Positions 1-14,150 of a stretch of DNA of 64,000 nucleotides are shown one piece after another (positions within the stretch are counted from its first letter, which is position 1; each line of letters starts with the position of its first letter). The stretch spans positions 45,021,152 through 45,085,151 of the forward strand of contig NC_088865.1 in assembly GCF_032884065.1 (NCBI RefSeq). Direction: 5' to 3'. Below the pieces are notes generated by a model that saw nothing but the letters and a program-made list of their open reading frames with translations, was not told the origin of the DNA and made no database searches. This stretch comes from Artemia franciscana. Taxonomy: Eukaryota; Arthropoda; Branchiopoda; Anostraca; Artemiidae. The position numbers were made by a program, and so were the translations under genes.

Positions 1-3269
<3,269 letters not shown>

Positions 3270-4810
3270 TTTTTTTAGGGGATGTTGAAATAAATCAAAC
3301 CACACAATGTATACAAGTTGTCAAAATGGTGTATCGGAAATTTCTCATGAACGACTCAGTTTATTAAGTTTAAGCTTACAAGAAATATTGAGAAGAATGT
3401 TGAACTAAGCAGAAAGTGCTGTGTGCATACTGCTATTACTGCCACCACTACTTCCATTACTATGGCGACAACTACTACTAGCGCTAAGGCTATTGAGGTG
3501 AAACTTCCAGGGAGTGTTTAGGGGGTTGTTGAAACAAATCAAAACCCAGTATGTGCAAGCAGGTTGTCTAAAGAGCGGATCAGCAACATCCCAGGAATGG
3601 TCTAGGGCATTAAGTTGATTCATGATCTAGGGCATTATGATTCAGGGCATGTAAAGTGTGATGTTGAAATAAGTAAAAAGCAGTAAGTGCATACTACTGG
3701 GGGGTATTTAATTACATATTGATGGTGAAAGGGCGTATCTCCAATATATTTGGAATGACTAAATATATTATTGTGAAACTTTCAGAGGATGTTAGATTAT
3801 ATGTAGAACAAAATCAAAACGGGATACAAGAATTCTAGTTATCAAAAAGGTGTATCAGCGATATCGAAGGGACAGCCGAGGGTATTAAATTAAACCATCC
3901 AGGGCTACTACAACTATTACTGCTACTACTTCGACTTCTACTGCTACTACTACTACAACTGCTACTGTGATTACCTACGACTTTGACTGCTAACGTTTGT
4001 GACCACTTGTGACTAAATACTTACGACTGCGAATAAATGCAACTCCAGTGACTTGCGGCTGTGCTTCCAACTACCTTTGACTGTGACTGTGGCTACTTGG
4101 AACTGTAATCGTGGTCACAAGGGATTTTGACTGCAACAACTATTTGCGTTTGTAGCTACTTACGACTTTGGATGCAACTACTTATGACTGTGACTGGGAA
4201 CACTTTACACAGTAACTGGGACTACTCGTGACTGCGACTACTTGTGACTGCTACTGTGACTACTTGGAACTGTGGTTGTGGCTACATACGACTCTGACTA
4301 CCTATAACTGCAGCTCTAACTAGCTACGGCTGCAGCTACTACTACTGCTACTACTCCTGCTACTACTACTACAACAATTACTACTGCTACTGTTATTGTT
4401 GAACTAAATCAAAAACTTTAAATGAATCCAGGTTGTCGAAATAGCATAGATGCAATATCTCAGGAATTGAATAGGATATCGAATTAAAACTTTCAGGGAA
4501 AATTGTGGGGTATGTAAAACCCAATCAAAATAAACTATGTGCCTTAAGATTGACAAAAGTATGTCCGTGCAATATCCCAGGAATTAAAAACTAAGTGTAT
4601 TATTTTTGACCTTCTGGCTAAGTTCTGGGGATATTAAACTAAATTAAAGACACAATGTTGATCCAGTTTTCTCCGAAGGGTATATCAGCAATATATCAAG
4701 AAAGGCTTAGAGAGTTTAGTTGAAACTAAATCAAAACAACTGCGTGCATCCAAGGTTGTCAAAAGAGTGTGACAGCTATATCTCAGGTAATATCTAGAAT
4801 ACTAAGTGAA
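3270..4810. repeat. Degenerate interspersed minisatellite region
   Basis: A loosely conserved unit recurs at about 3280, 3525, 3795, 4400, 4520, 4630 and 4715. It consists of a 'TTGAAnTAAATCAAAA' type start, then a word like 'CAGGTTGTC', then an 'AATATCnCAGGAAT' type end. Between copies lie (ACT)n-like triplets at about 3430-3480, 3900-3960 and 4335-4395, and a block at 3960-4330 rich in GACTGTGACTAC words. No coding potential is visible. Confidence 0.65.
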
Positions 4811-5733
4811 AATTTTCAGTTCATATGAAAGATGGGATAGTTGATTTATATTTGTCTGTATTCAAGGCTGTCACATGGTAGGGATTAAAATTCTGTTAGC
4901 CCTACTGAGCCACTAAGATTACTCCGATTTTTAAACCATATGATTGAGCATTTCTCCTTCTATCCATCACTCCAAAGCATTATAGCATAACTATTATAAC
5001 AATAATGCAAAGTTTTGCAGAACATATAAATCGTAAGCCAAAATTTGGGTTTTCACATATAAAACTGAAAATATTAAAAATATCCTTTACTCATCCAGTG
5101 AAATAGACTACGTCAGTTAAAAAAAGAATTGAAATTGCCTTAGAAAGCATTTTCAGCAAAGAGGTTTTTCAAAGAAAAGAAAAGAGCTACATTAGAACTA
5201 AGATGAACAGAAATAAAGTCAAACCACTTTTCAAGGGTGAAACTACCATTGATTACTATAAAAAAATAAATTAACCTCAAAACGAAGAGAAATTACAGTA
5301 AACAGCCAAGAAAATCTCTAAAGGAGCAGAAACAACGACAAACTAGAGAAGAGCACCCAACGCACCCTCCTGCCTTCTAAAAAACCAGAACTTAAATTGC
5401 ACATTACTGAAAACGAAATTTATCTCTTCTACAACTTTAATAAAAGAAAAATTATTCAGACTCACGGGAAGGAATATCCGTATATATTATACTTTCTATT
5501 CCCGTTCATTTGTCTTTTATAGTTAGTTATCTTGATTATGGCGGGCCTGTTTTCCATGTTATGAGTAATGAAGACACAGATCTCGAGATGAAGGTTGTTT
5601 ACAGAAGTCCGAACAGTACGAGGGGTGAAAGGTTTTTTAATCATAAGATTTTTTGCAAGTCTTTTCTATTTGTCATAACACGGGAACTGTAACCGTACAA
5701 GTAGACACATTATAGCCATTTTGTTATTTTTAA
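4811..5733. other. Intergenic upstream of ferritin array
   Basis: AT-rich DNA without a supported gene. A non-coding 5' leader exon of the ferritin gene would be expected upstream of the splice acceptor at 6943, but I cannot identify it or a promoter by eye. Confidence 0.5.
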
Positions 5734-6943
5734 TTTGCTTTTAGGATGAAAGGAGAAGGCCTTCTTCTTATCTTACTGGCAGCTGGAGCCACTACATTAG
5801 CCACTACATGCTACAAGCAGCTATTATAGCTATTATAGCCATTTGACACATTATGATCATTTATTATTTTTAATTTGCTTTTAGGATGAAAGGCCTTCTT
5901 CTTATCTTACTGTCAGCTGGAGCCACTATATTAGCCACTACTTGCTACAAGCAGCTATTATAGCCATTATGGCCATTTGACGCATTATAATCATTTTGTT
6001 ATTTTTAATTTGCTTTTAGGATGAAAGGCCTTCTTCTTATCTTACTGGCAGCTGGAGCCACTACATTAGCCACTACATGCTACAAGCAGCTATTATAGCC
6101 ATTATAGCCATTTGACACATTATAGTCATTTTGTTATTTTTAATTTGCTTTTAGGATGAAAGGCCTTCTTCTTATCTTACTGGCAGCTGGAGCCATTACA
6201 TTAGCCACTACATGCTACAAGCAGCTATTATAGCCATTATAGCCATTTGACACATTATAGTCATTTTGTTATTTTAAATTTGCTTTTAGGATGAAAGGCC
6301 TTCTTCTTATCTTACTGGCAGCTGGAGCCACTACATGCTACAAGCAGCTATTATAGCCATTATAGCCATTTGACACATTATAGTCATTTTATTATTTTTA
6401 ATTTGCTTTTAGGATGAAATGCCTTCTTTTTATCTTACTGGCAGCTAGAGCCACTACATTAGCCACTACATGCTACAAGCAGCTATTATAGCCATTTGAC
6501 ACATTATAGTCATTTATTATTTTTAATTTGCTTTTAGGATGAAAGGCCTTCTTCTTATCTTACTGGCAGCTGGAGCCACTACATTAGCCACTACATGCTA
6601 CAAGCAGCTATTATAGCCATTATAGCCATTTGACACATTATAGTCATTTTGTTATTTTTAATTTGCTTTTAGGATGAAAGGACTTCTTCTTATCTTACTG
6701 GCAGCTGGAGCTATTACATTAGCCACTACATGCTACAAGCAGCTATTATAGCCATTATAGCCATTTAACACATTATAGTCATTTTGTTATTTTTAATTTG
6801 CTTTTAGGATGAAAGGCCTTCTTCTTATCTTACTGGCAGCTGGAGCCACTACATCAGCCACTACATGCTACAAGCAGCTATTATAGCCATTATAGCCATT
6901 TGACACATTATAGTCATTTTATTATTTTTAATTTGCTTTTAGG
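5734..6943 (+). repeat. Tandem array of nine truncated ferritin signal-peptide exons
   Basis: Nine head-to-tail copies of a unit of about 123-140 bp precede the real ferritin exon 1. Each copy has an intron-end-like TTTGCTTTTAG, then G and an ATG (5746, 5886, 6021, 6156, 6291, 6414, 6539, 6674, 6809). Each then reads MKGLLLILLAAGATT... to ...CYKQLL and a TAG stop, about 25 codons, followed by a spacer with TATTATAGCCAT words. Copy 1 has two extra codons, copy 5 lacks 12 bases and copy 6 has several substitutions. The array copies resemble each other more than the functional exon (which reads LAAVATASATT), so they have probably been homogenised. They cannot encode ferritin. They could be decoy acceptors, upstream ORFs or short secreted peptides, but none of this is shown. 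Confidence 0.92.
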
Positions 6944-9900
6944 ATGAAAGGCCTTCTTCTTATCTTACTGGCAGCTGTAGCAACTGCATCAGCAACTACA
7001 TGCTATAAGCAGCTTGTGAACAACAACAAAAACAGGAAAGAATGCTTTTCGGCCCACAGAAGTTTCAATGATGTTAATCTTTATCATTTGCAAAATTTGA
7101 TAAATGAACATTTGGAGCACAGCCTGAAATTTACTATGTTGGTGAGAAAATGAGTTATTAATCCTTAACCTCTGTTTTCATTTGGTGCCTTCCAAACAAA
7201 ACAACATGAAAATACACCAAGAAAAACAAACGAAGACTGATTTTTGATTATAATATTTTGATTTTGATTCTTAAGATTTTAAGAAGATTAGATTTTGTTG
7301 TTGTTTTGTTTTTTTTCTCTTTCTTATATTTTTTTTTGAACACTGAGTGCGACTTGGCGGAGGTCCCTGTCGAAATATTTGTTTCCTTTTCATCTTCATA
7401 TTTTGCAACTAGCTGACAAAATCCTCCTTTTTCACCTATTTGATTTTTCTCTTTTCATTTTTTATTTCCTTTCTTGTTTTCATACGTCATTTCTGATTAC
7501 GAAGACCGTCCTAATTATTAATAGAATCACTTTCTGATTATTATATTTATTCTCCATTTTGTCTTCAAGGGAAACGTTTATCCTCAAATACACCAAAGAG
7601 AGGATCAGTTTTAAAACAGTTCGTGGTAACAAACTTTAAGTAAGGAGCGATGCATTGATAACAATAGATATGTCACATCAGTCGATTTTTAATGCATATT
7701 CAAAATATATAAAATGCATCAAGTTTAATGTTACCCATCGAAAGCTACAAGCCTGAGAGTATTTGCCCAATTTTTGAAAAAAGAGGAGAAACAACCCCGA
7801 AACGTAAAGTGATCTTAATGAAAATCTCGCCATTAGAATTAGCATATCTGAGAACTACTATAGAGGTTTCAAGCCCCTCTATACAAAAATGTGGAATTTT
7901 GCATTTTGTGCCCGGAAAAAGATCACGGATGCGTGTTTACTTGCTAGTTTTTCTTCTCTAGGGATGATCGTATCAAACTAGCGATCCTAGAAGATCGGGA
8001 GAAGGCTCATTTGATTCGGAATCAAAATTATAGTGCCCTTTCTAATGGACCAAAAATTCGGGGGGATAAACATGTAAAAATATTTTTAATACGAGAGAAT
8101 ATTTTCACAGAGGCATCATTCATGGGGAAAATGCATTTTTCACGGAGAAGGAGCTGGATTTTCTGGTATTATTTAAAAAACGATTAGAAATCAAATGAAA
8201 AGAACAAGTTTTATTTGCAGTTGAAAGTAAGAAAAGCGACATTAAAAATTAATCTTTGAGCGAACAAAAATTATTACGTATATGAGGGGTTGCCTCCTCC
8301 TCAATACTTTACCCTTTACGCTAGATTTTTTCTGAACTTTTAAAACAGGCTATTATACTAATTAAACAGCCCCTGTGTTTCAAGATTTATTCATAAATGG
8401 TCGGAGACAAACGTCAAACTCTAACTTGAAAAACGAGGTATTGAGGAGGGGTAGCTCTCCTCATATACGTTATGATATCTTTTCTTTTTAAGTTTTAATG
8501 TTGCTGCTTACTTTCAGCTGACCTATTTTTATTTAGTACAAAGAGTTGGGTAATTTCTAGAAACGTGTTTTCCCATTGGCCAGTTTATTTTGCTGTTTTA
8601 TTTAGTTTTCCGCATTAGGTTTCTTTAGGTTTTATTTCTCCTTTCGTCTATAAGCATACCTAGCTTGAATAAGGAAGCTCAAGGACTTGCCGAGTTTGTT
8701 CTTCTTAATCTCTTGGCCAAATGTCAGTGGTAGATCGAGTGGAATTTGGAAATCCAGGATGGGGAAATTTCCAGGAGGATTTTCTGGAAGGGAATTAGTC
8801 GGGCACCTCTCGTTTCGGTATTAGATCAGTTTAGTTCTATGAAATTATCCTCATTTCAGTGAAAAAAAAATCAGTTTCATATTAGGCTAGTATTAAAAAA
8901 GCTAAACTACAAAAGTTTGATTCTAAATTATATCAATAATTAAGTTTTGATTTGATATTTCAAAAAAGAAAAATGTTAGTGCTAAGCGTTAGAATAAAAA
9001 TAAAAATAAATTCTGATTCGTCAATTGTCAATTTAATATATTTCATCCAAGACAATTCTTTTTTTACTAGCATTAAGAAGAAGTACTTATACTCCTTGCT
9101 GCTATAATTAAACAAACACTCATGTACTTCAGTGAGGTAGCTGGAGGTGGGGGAGTTTAACCGTCTCCAGTACAACATCTGTTTTTGTATCACTTAAGAA
9201 TATTTCATAAAAGATAGGATTACCAGGGATAGGGGTTCAAAATAATATTGCCCTGAGCACTTTGCTTGAGCCCTTACCTGCTACAGAGTTTGCTGTCCTT
9301 TGCTATTTTCCCACCCCAAAATTTAAATAGATATATAAACCATGCGCATATAAATCAAAATGAGAATACGATATTCTCAAGAATATGATAACCTTTTTCT
9401 TTTTTTCTTTTAGGCAAGTCATTTCAACAAGGATATTAAGAATAGAAATGGGTTCTATAAGTATTTCCAAGGCTTATCCGATGAACATTGGAATGACGCC
9501 CTTGAATTGATTGATTATGTCACACTCCGAGGTGGTCATTTGAATCAGATCACTGTTCAGTTTAAAAATGGCACTCGCCGCACTTCAGATAGTCTTTCCC
9601 TTCAGAACGTAAGTTATTACTGTTTTCATTTTATTAGTGGTAAAATTTGAACCTTCTTCAAACCTATAGCAATGTAACACGCTGCAAGGGCAAATATCCC
9701 ACTGCTTTAAATATTTTGTGGTAAGGACCTGTTGTTTTGAGCTAAACAATGTGCATATACCTCCAATTCTCTAAGTTTTTGTTTCATTTTTTTACGGGGG
9801 AAGGGTGAGAGAAAGTTATCAAATAAATAATTCCAGTGATTTGATTTTAGCTAAGGCTCCAAGACGAACGTGGAGAGAAGCACTCACTTGGTCATGCCCT

Positions 9901-11645
9901 TGATGTCACCCGGGACCTAATCACTAATATCCGCCAGCTTATCCACAAGACTGCAGCACATGGAACTGAAAATGAGGATGCCGTGGTGAGTTTTTGAATT
10001 AAGGTGGATAGAAAACTATATTAAGCCAGTGTCTGGGTGGAGCTCTTTCTGATAATATTCAGTTCTTTGCTCCAGCCACATTTATGGTTAGTGTGAAGTT
10101 CTTTACAGATACGACACCTCCTAAGGGCGGGGCCTTCACATATATAGGAAGCCCCCCCCCCCTCTGTTATGTGTTTAGTCACTCGGTAAAAAAGAGAAGT
10201 CTGTAAAATTGTAGCGCTTCACAGCACGAATTTTCCGACGCCCCTAAAAATTTTTGTTCGGTTCAATAAAGACCCCGACAAATAATGCCATTTCATCTAC
10301 AGAAATTTCGAACTTGGTTGGTAGACACAGCAGCTTTACCGACTCCTGCCATGATTTTAAAGATGGTGCCACAATTTTCCATTTGCTTAAATAAACAGTA
10401 TTAAAATAGAGACATGGTATGTTCCAAAATCTGAATCTCGGTTGGAAACTACAGCGGTTTTATTTACTCGTGCAGTGATTTTACGTATTGTATTTGAAAC
10501 CGGCATTATGCTAATTTTTGACCAAAACAGCCGGTAAAAATGACCAGCAAGTCGGTAAAATCTCTTGCTCCCCCCAAAAAATTTTGGCTAGTAACGATCC
10601 TGTCTAGGGATTGGAGTTTCAAGCATACTGCGATTTTCATTTGATCGCCTTGTCTGTAAAAAAAGTCAATTTTTCAAGGGAAAAATTAAACATATTTTAA
10701 ACCTCACTAATGGCCATGAAGGTAAATAATAAATTGAAAAACCAGGTTGTTTTCGTAAATGTGCCAATAGAATAGGAAATGAAAAGTAGACGATCTCCAG
10801 GAATTTCCACAACTTGTAATTTTTCTTAGATTCAAAGAAAAATAAATTATTAATTTATATGATATAGCTTAAATATTACAAATGACCTTTTAAGTGGTAT
10901 CAATTAAGTGGAGGGGTCATTTGCCACAACATGAGTATTGCTCCCCCTCTAGATTTTGAAAAATACCTTTTCGGGTATGTTAGTTGAAAATGGTTGTCTT
11001 TGGTATCTCAATTTAAAAAACGGAAAGACAGATCATTTGTGAATTTTGTTTGGGATCAGCGAACACTGTTAAATATAATAAGCTGCGACAAATCAGATCA
11101 AAATTAGTCACATTATGTCACTTTTCATTCTAATAGTTTTCTTGGGCCAACCAAATTTGGGCACGCTCGGCTGCTTAAGAGAATATATTTTTATATAAAA
11201 TATTCGGGGGGGGGGATAGGAGGGGTAACAATAATAAAATATTGAATCAATTCATACTTAAAAGCCAAGAAATTCAAGATTTTTTATTGGGAGGTGGGGC
11301 ACCCTTGCATACCTCCCTGTTTATTTTACTTCAATATTTAGAGCGATGAGAAATATTCCTTGAGAAAGTTTGGATTTAATTTGTAACAAAATATTCATTT
11401 TTTTCTGTTGACACAATGCATTCTTATTTGATATCGTTCTTTTTAAACAGAGAATTAATATGGATTTCGATAAAATAAATTGTACATCTTTTTATTTATA
11501 GCTTGCACATTTCCTCGAAGAAAAATACACCGAAAAGTATGTCAAGAAGATGCGTGAGCTCTCCGGATTTATGACTGTTCTTCAGTCATTCACCACAGAA
11601 GAAGAAGGGCTGGCCCTTGATTTATTCGACCAGTACATTGCTTAA
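6944..11645 (+). CDS. Secreted ferritin light-chain-like subunit, copy A (4 coding exons)
   Basis: Coding exons 6944-7141, 9414-9608, 9851-9985 and 11502-11645 (stop TAA) give 223 residues. All introns are phase 0 with GT donors and polypyrimidine-AG acceptors. Residues 1-17 form a signal peptide ending ASA, so the protein should enter the secretory pathway, as arthropod haemolymph ferritins do. Mature-chain cysteines are C20 and C34, and there is an N-glycosylation sequon at N118. The RGG turn at 105-107 and the C-terminal helix match ferritin. At the ferroxidase positions before RGG, where heavy chains have the EExxH pattern, this protein has E90, H91 and D94. It therefore looks like a light-chain homologue that nucleates iron rather than oxidising it and would assemble with a heavy chain elsewhere. 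An acceptor AG one base before the ATG implies an upstream leader exon. An ATTAAA lies about 50 bases after the stop. Confidence 0.93.
7606..8536 (+). mobile_element. Family R copy in ferritin intron 1 (left arm)
   Basis: Begins near an ACAGTTCGTGG word, followed by AAGTAAGGAGCGA. It contains the family's ATCACGGATGCGTGTTTA-type segment and a palindromic module (about 8255-8500) with CGTATATGAGG and its complement, and ends ATTTAG before T. It lacks the second half of the full 1.7 kb element. The same copy is at about 28899-29868 in the right arm, so it predates the inverted duplication. Confidence 0.8.
8537..9413 (+). other. Rest of ferritin intron 1
   Basis: AT-rich intronic sequence ending in a strong polypyrimidine tract and TAG acceptor at 9411-9413. 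No other feature is seen. Confidence 0.6.
9986..11501 (+). other. Ferritin intron 3
   Basis: A 1.5 kb phase-0 intron with a GTGAGT-type donor at 9986 and TTTATTTATAG acceptor at 11501. It holds short C and G homopolymers (about 10150 and 11206) but no recognisable element. It is mirrored in the right arm. Confidence 0.8.
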
Positions 11646-11869
11646 ATTACACAATTTTAGTTCATACCCTTTTAATTTTAGTAATGGACGATCATTAAAA
11701 GCCTTTTTATTTGCTTGACTGAGTTGTATGTTCAGCCTAGCTGATGACAGAGGTTTTGCGCTGAGTTTGCTCTTCAAAGATTTCTTTCAGCTGCAAATTT
11801 CTTTTCGTTGAAAAGTAAAAAAGTGGGAAATTAATTTATAAATTATAAGTAGTGCCTTTGTAAAGTTAC

Positions 11870-12330
11870 TTTTTTATTGGATCTTCAACTTTTGCCTCGA
11901 CATGTCTTTCGTCATTATGAAAGACATATCACCGAATCTTTGTATCTTTTAATTGTTCAGGTGGTGAAACAAAACTCCTTCTTTTCCTTGGCTTGTCTTA
12001 AAAGACACATTGCCGACCTTTTTTTCTCTTAGTTGTTCAGGTGGTGGGACACAAACTTCTTTTTCTTCCAACATTTTATCTAGTACAGGTTTTTGATATT
12101 CAAAGATATGGTAGAAATTGATGACCATCTTTGTTTCTTTTAATTGTTCAGGTGGTGGGACAGAAACTTATTCTTTTGCCTCGGCTTGTCTTTTGTCATT
12201 ATGAAAGACATATCGCCAAACCTTTGTTTCTCTTAATTATTCAGGTCGTGGGACAAACACTTCTTTTTCTTCCAACGATTTATCTAATCCAGGTTTCTGA
12301 TTTTCAAAGGTATGGTAGGCATTGATGCCC
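11870..12330 (+). repeat. Imperfect tandem repeats 3' of ferritin copy A
   Basis: The word TTGTTCAGGTGGTGGGACA (and variants), followed by AAACTTCTTTTTCTTCC, recurs at about 11953, 12033, 12146 and 12238. It alternates with a unit containing GTCATTATGAAAGACATAT. The higher-order period is about 250 bp. It is mirrored at about 25110-25560 in the right arm. Short open frames here are by-products of the repeat. Confidence 0.8.
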
Positions 12331-12439
12331 TTATCCATTTTAAAATCCCAAACCCAATCACCGTCATTTTCAATTTTGACACGTTTTTATTCTCGCTGTC
12401 CAGGTTCATTTTCAGTGACTCGCTCACGTGTCCGATGTT

Positions 12440-12566
12440 GCGTGTCTTTTAACCTATAAAATGTAGTGGGGGTGTGGGCGACGCTCATATATGGAATATT
12501 GTCTGTTTGTTTTAAGTTTTAATGTCGCTCCTCACTTTAACTTGAATTTTATTTTATTTAATTTCT
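12440..12566 (+). mobile_element. Family R 3'-end fragment (left arm)
   Basis: Contains TTTTAAGTTTTAATGTCGCT followed by CCTCACTT and an AT-rich end, the diagnostic 3' end of family R. It is mirrored near 24870-24990. Confidence 0.65.
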
Positions 12567-12949
12567 GATCGTTTTTCAAATAATGCCGAGAAATCCATGC
12601 TACACAAAATCGTGTAAACGATTTTTGAACGTGGGCAACCTCGACAGTTCGGAAAGAGTAACTGTTCTTTTTAAAGAATATTTTTAAGGTTTTTAAAACC
12701 TAAGCAAAATGTTGATATGTCTAACTTATTTAACTGAACATACTCTCCCTCCCCACAATAAACACCAGAAATTATAGACACACGGGTGCAGAATAACAAT
12801 AAACAAGAATGAGTTGGAAAGTAACCTCCACAATGCCATAGGTTCTTGTAAACCTACAGTTAAGGGTTTTGGACCATAATTATTACAATGATTCTGTAAT
12901 ATACTTCCAAGGTTTTCCACGTAAGAAATAGCACCCAAAGTGCCTTTTT

Positions 12950-13330
12950 TAGTGCTATATGGCACCTATGGAAGACAGAACTGATAAGAAGCACGTACAT
13001 ATTCAATTCAATTTATTTCTGACCTTTCAACAAAGCAAATGAGCAATAGATTTCAAATGAACCAATAAACATCTCTATCAAAAATTCTGGTAGCGCACTA
13101 GCCCTGACTTTTCCACTTGACATGGCACCAATAGTGCCATTATTGGTGCAAAATGGTGGAATCTATCAGAGACATGTAGATATAATAAATATCTTTTATA
13201 TCAGCTATTAGAAATTTGTCTACGATGTTTTGGTAGCCTCCTAGTCCCACCACTTCGGAAATCGCACCAAAGTGCCATTTAAGCACCATATGGCACCTGA
13301 AGTGCCATATATATTTTCATTTTGATCTGG
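12950..13330. repeat. Cluster of GGTGCCA/TGGCACC palindromic words
   Basis: Within about 380 bp the words TGGCACC, GGTGCCA, AGTGCCAT and their complements occur about ten times in alternating orientation (near 12959, 13126, 13135, 13145, 13266, 13273, 13284, 13291 and 13302). Together they form several possible short hairpins. The block is kept in the right arm (about 24120-24500). Confidence 0.6.
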
Positions 13331-13682
13331 CGCCATTTTCGAGGGATTTCAGCCTTTGTTTGAATTCACCATAATTTTTTTTTGCAATAAACTTATACTT
13401 TTGAGACGAACCGAATTAATAGTTGCCGTTATTCGATCAGTGTCAGATGGCAATTTTTTCACTAACAAGTTTTTTTCTAAATGCATTTTTTAACTTTTGG
13501 TTTCTATGGGCTGCTGATAAATCTTTACTAGGCCGCAGCTGCCGCTGCAACCATGATAGGCTAAGTCGGTTGTAGTTTGGTCATGGAATTTGGTAGAGAG
13601 GGATCCGCTCCCGGGATCATTAAATTGTTTTAATTTTTTTTTCTAGTACTTAATCATAGGAATGTACTTAATTATAGGAATT

Positions 13683-13995
13683 ATTCAGTCTCCTATAAGA
13701 AGCAATTTTGGGACCTAAATTCCTTTGAAGATATTTAGACTAGAGGTATTCAGTTTCCTATAAGAAGAAATTTTTGGACCTAAATTCCTTTGGAGATATT
13801 CAGGCTAGAGGTATTGAGTTTCTCATCAGAAACAATTTTGGGACCTAAATTCCTTTGGAGATATTCAGGCTAGATATTCAGTTTCCCATCAGAAACAATT
13901 TTGGGACCTAAATTCCTTTGGAGATATTCAGGCAAGATACATTCATTTTCTCATATGAAACAATTTTGGGACCTAAATTCCTTTTGAGATAATTG
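13683..13995 (+). repeat. Five-copy tandem repeat of about 62 bp
   Basis: Units contain ATTTTGGGACCTAAATTCCT followed by TTGGAGATATTCAGGC and a variable CTATAAGAA/CATCAGAA part. Five consecutive copies are seen here, and the same array appears inverted at about 23447-23762. Confidence 0.9.
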
Positions 13996-14107
13996 TCGAA
14001 AGGTACTCTCATGTTATACAAGTGTTGTTCTTTTGAATGTTCTGGCACATTTATTCTGTTTACTCTATTTCTATGCAGTTTGATCTGAATATTTTACTCT
14101 ACTTCGG

Positions 14108-14150
14108 AAAAAGCACATAGGGTTTTTTCAGAAGGATCTTAAACCACAAG
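14108..14150 (+). other. Left-arm-specific segment
   Basis: Between a shared CTCTACTTCGGAAA word and a shared TGTACAATTTTATTAAAG word, the left arm has about 45 bases unrelated to the roughly 195 bases at the same place in the right arm (23143-23335). This is a local replacement after or during duplication. Confidence 0.6.

Noticed and set aside
4811-6943. Iron-responsive element upstream of ferritin
   Set aside because: CAGTGN words occur, but I found none with the required bulged C and flanking stem, and the leader exon is not located.
5734-6943. CRISPR-like interpretation of the regular array
   Set aside because: Units are 123-140 bp without unique spacers, contain exon and splice signals, and the genome is eukaryotic.
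11881-12325. Short open frames with 'LLIVQVVGQ' peptides, mirrored near 25113-25562
   Set aside because: They arise from the tandem repeat downstream of ferritin. Conservation between arms reflects the recent duplication, not selection on protein.
12726-12965. 79-codon frame identical in both palindrome arms (also 24473-24712)
   Set aside because: No domain, signal or splice context. The identity is explained by the inverted duplication.
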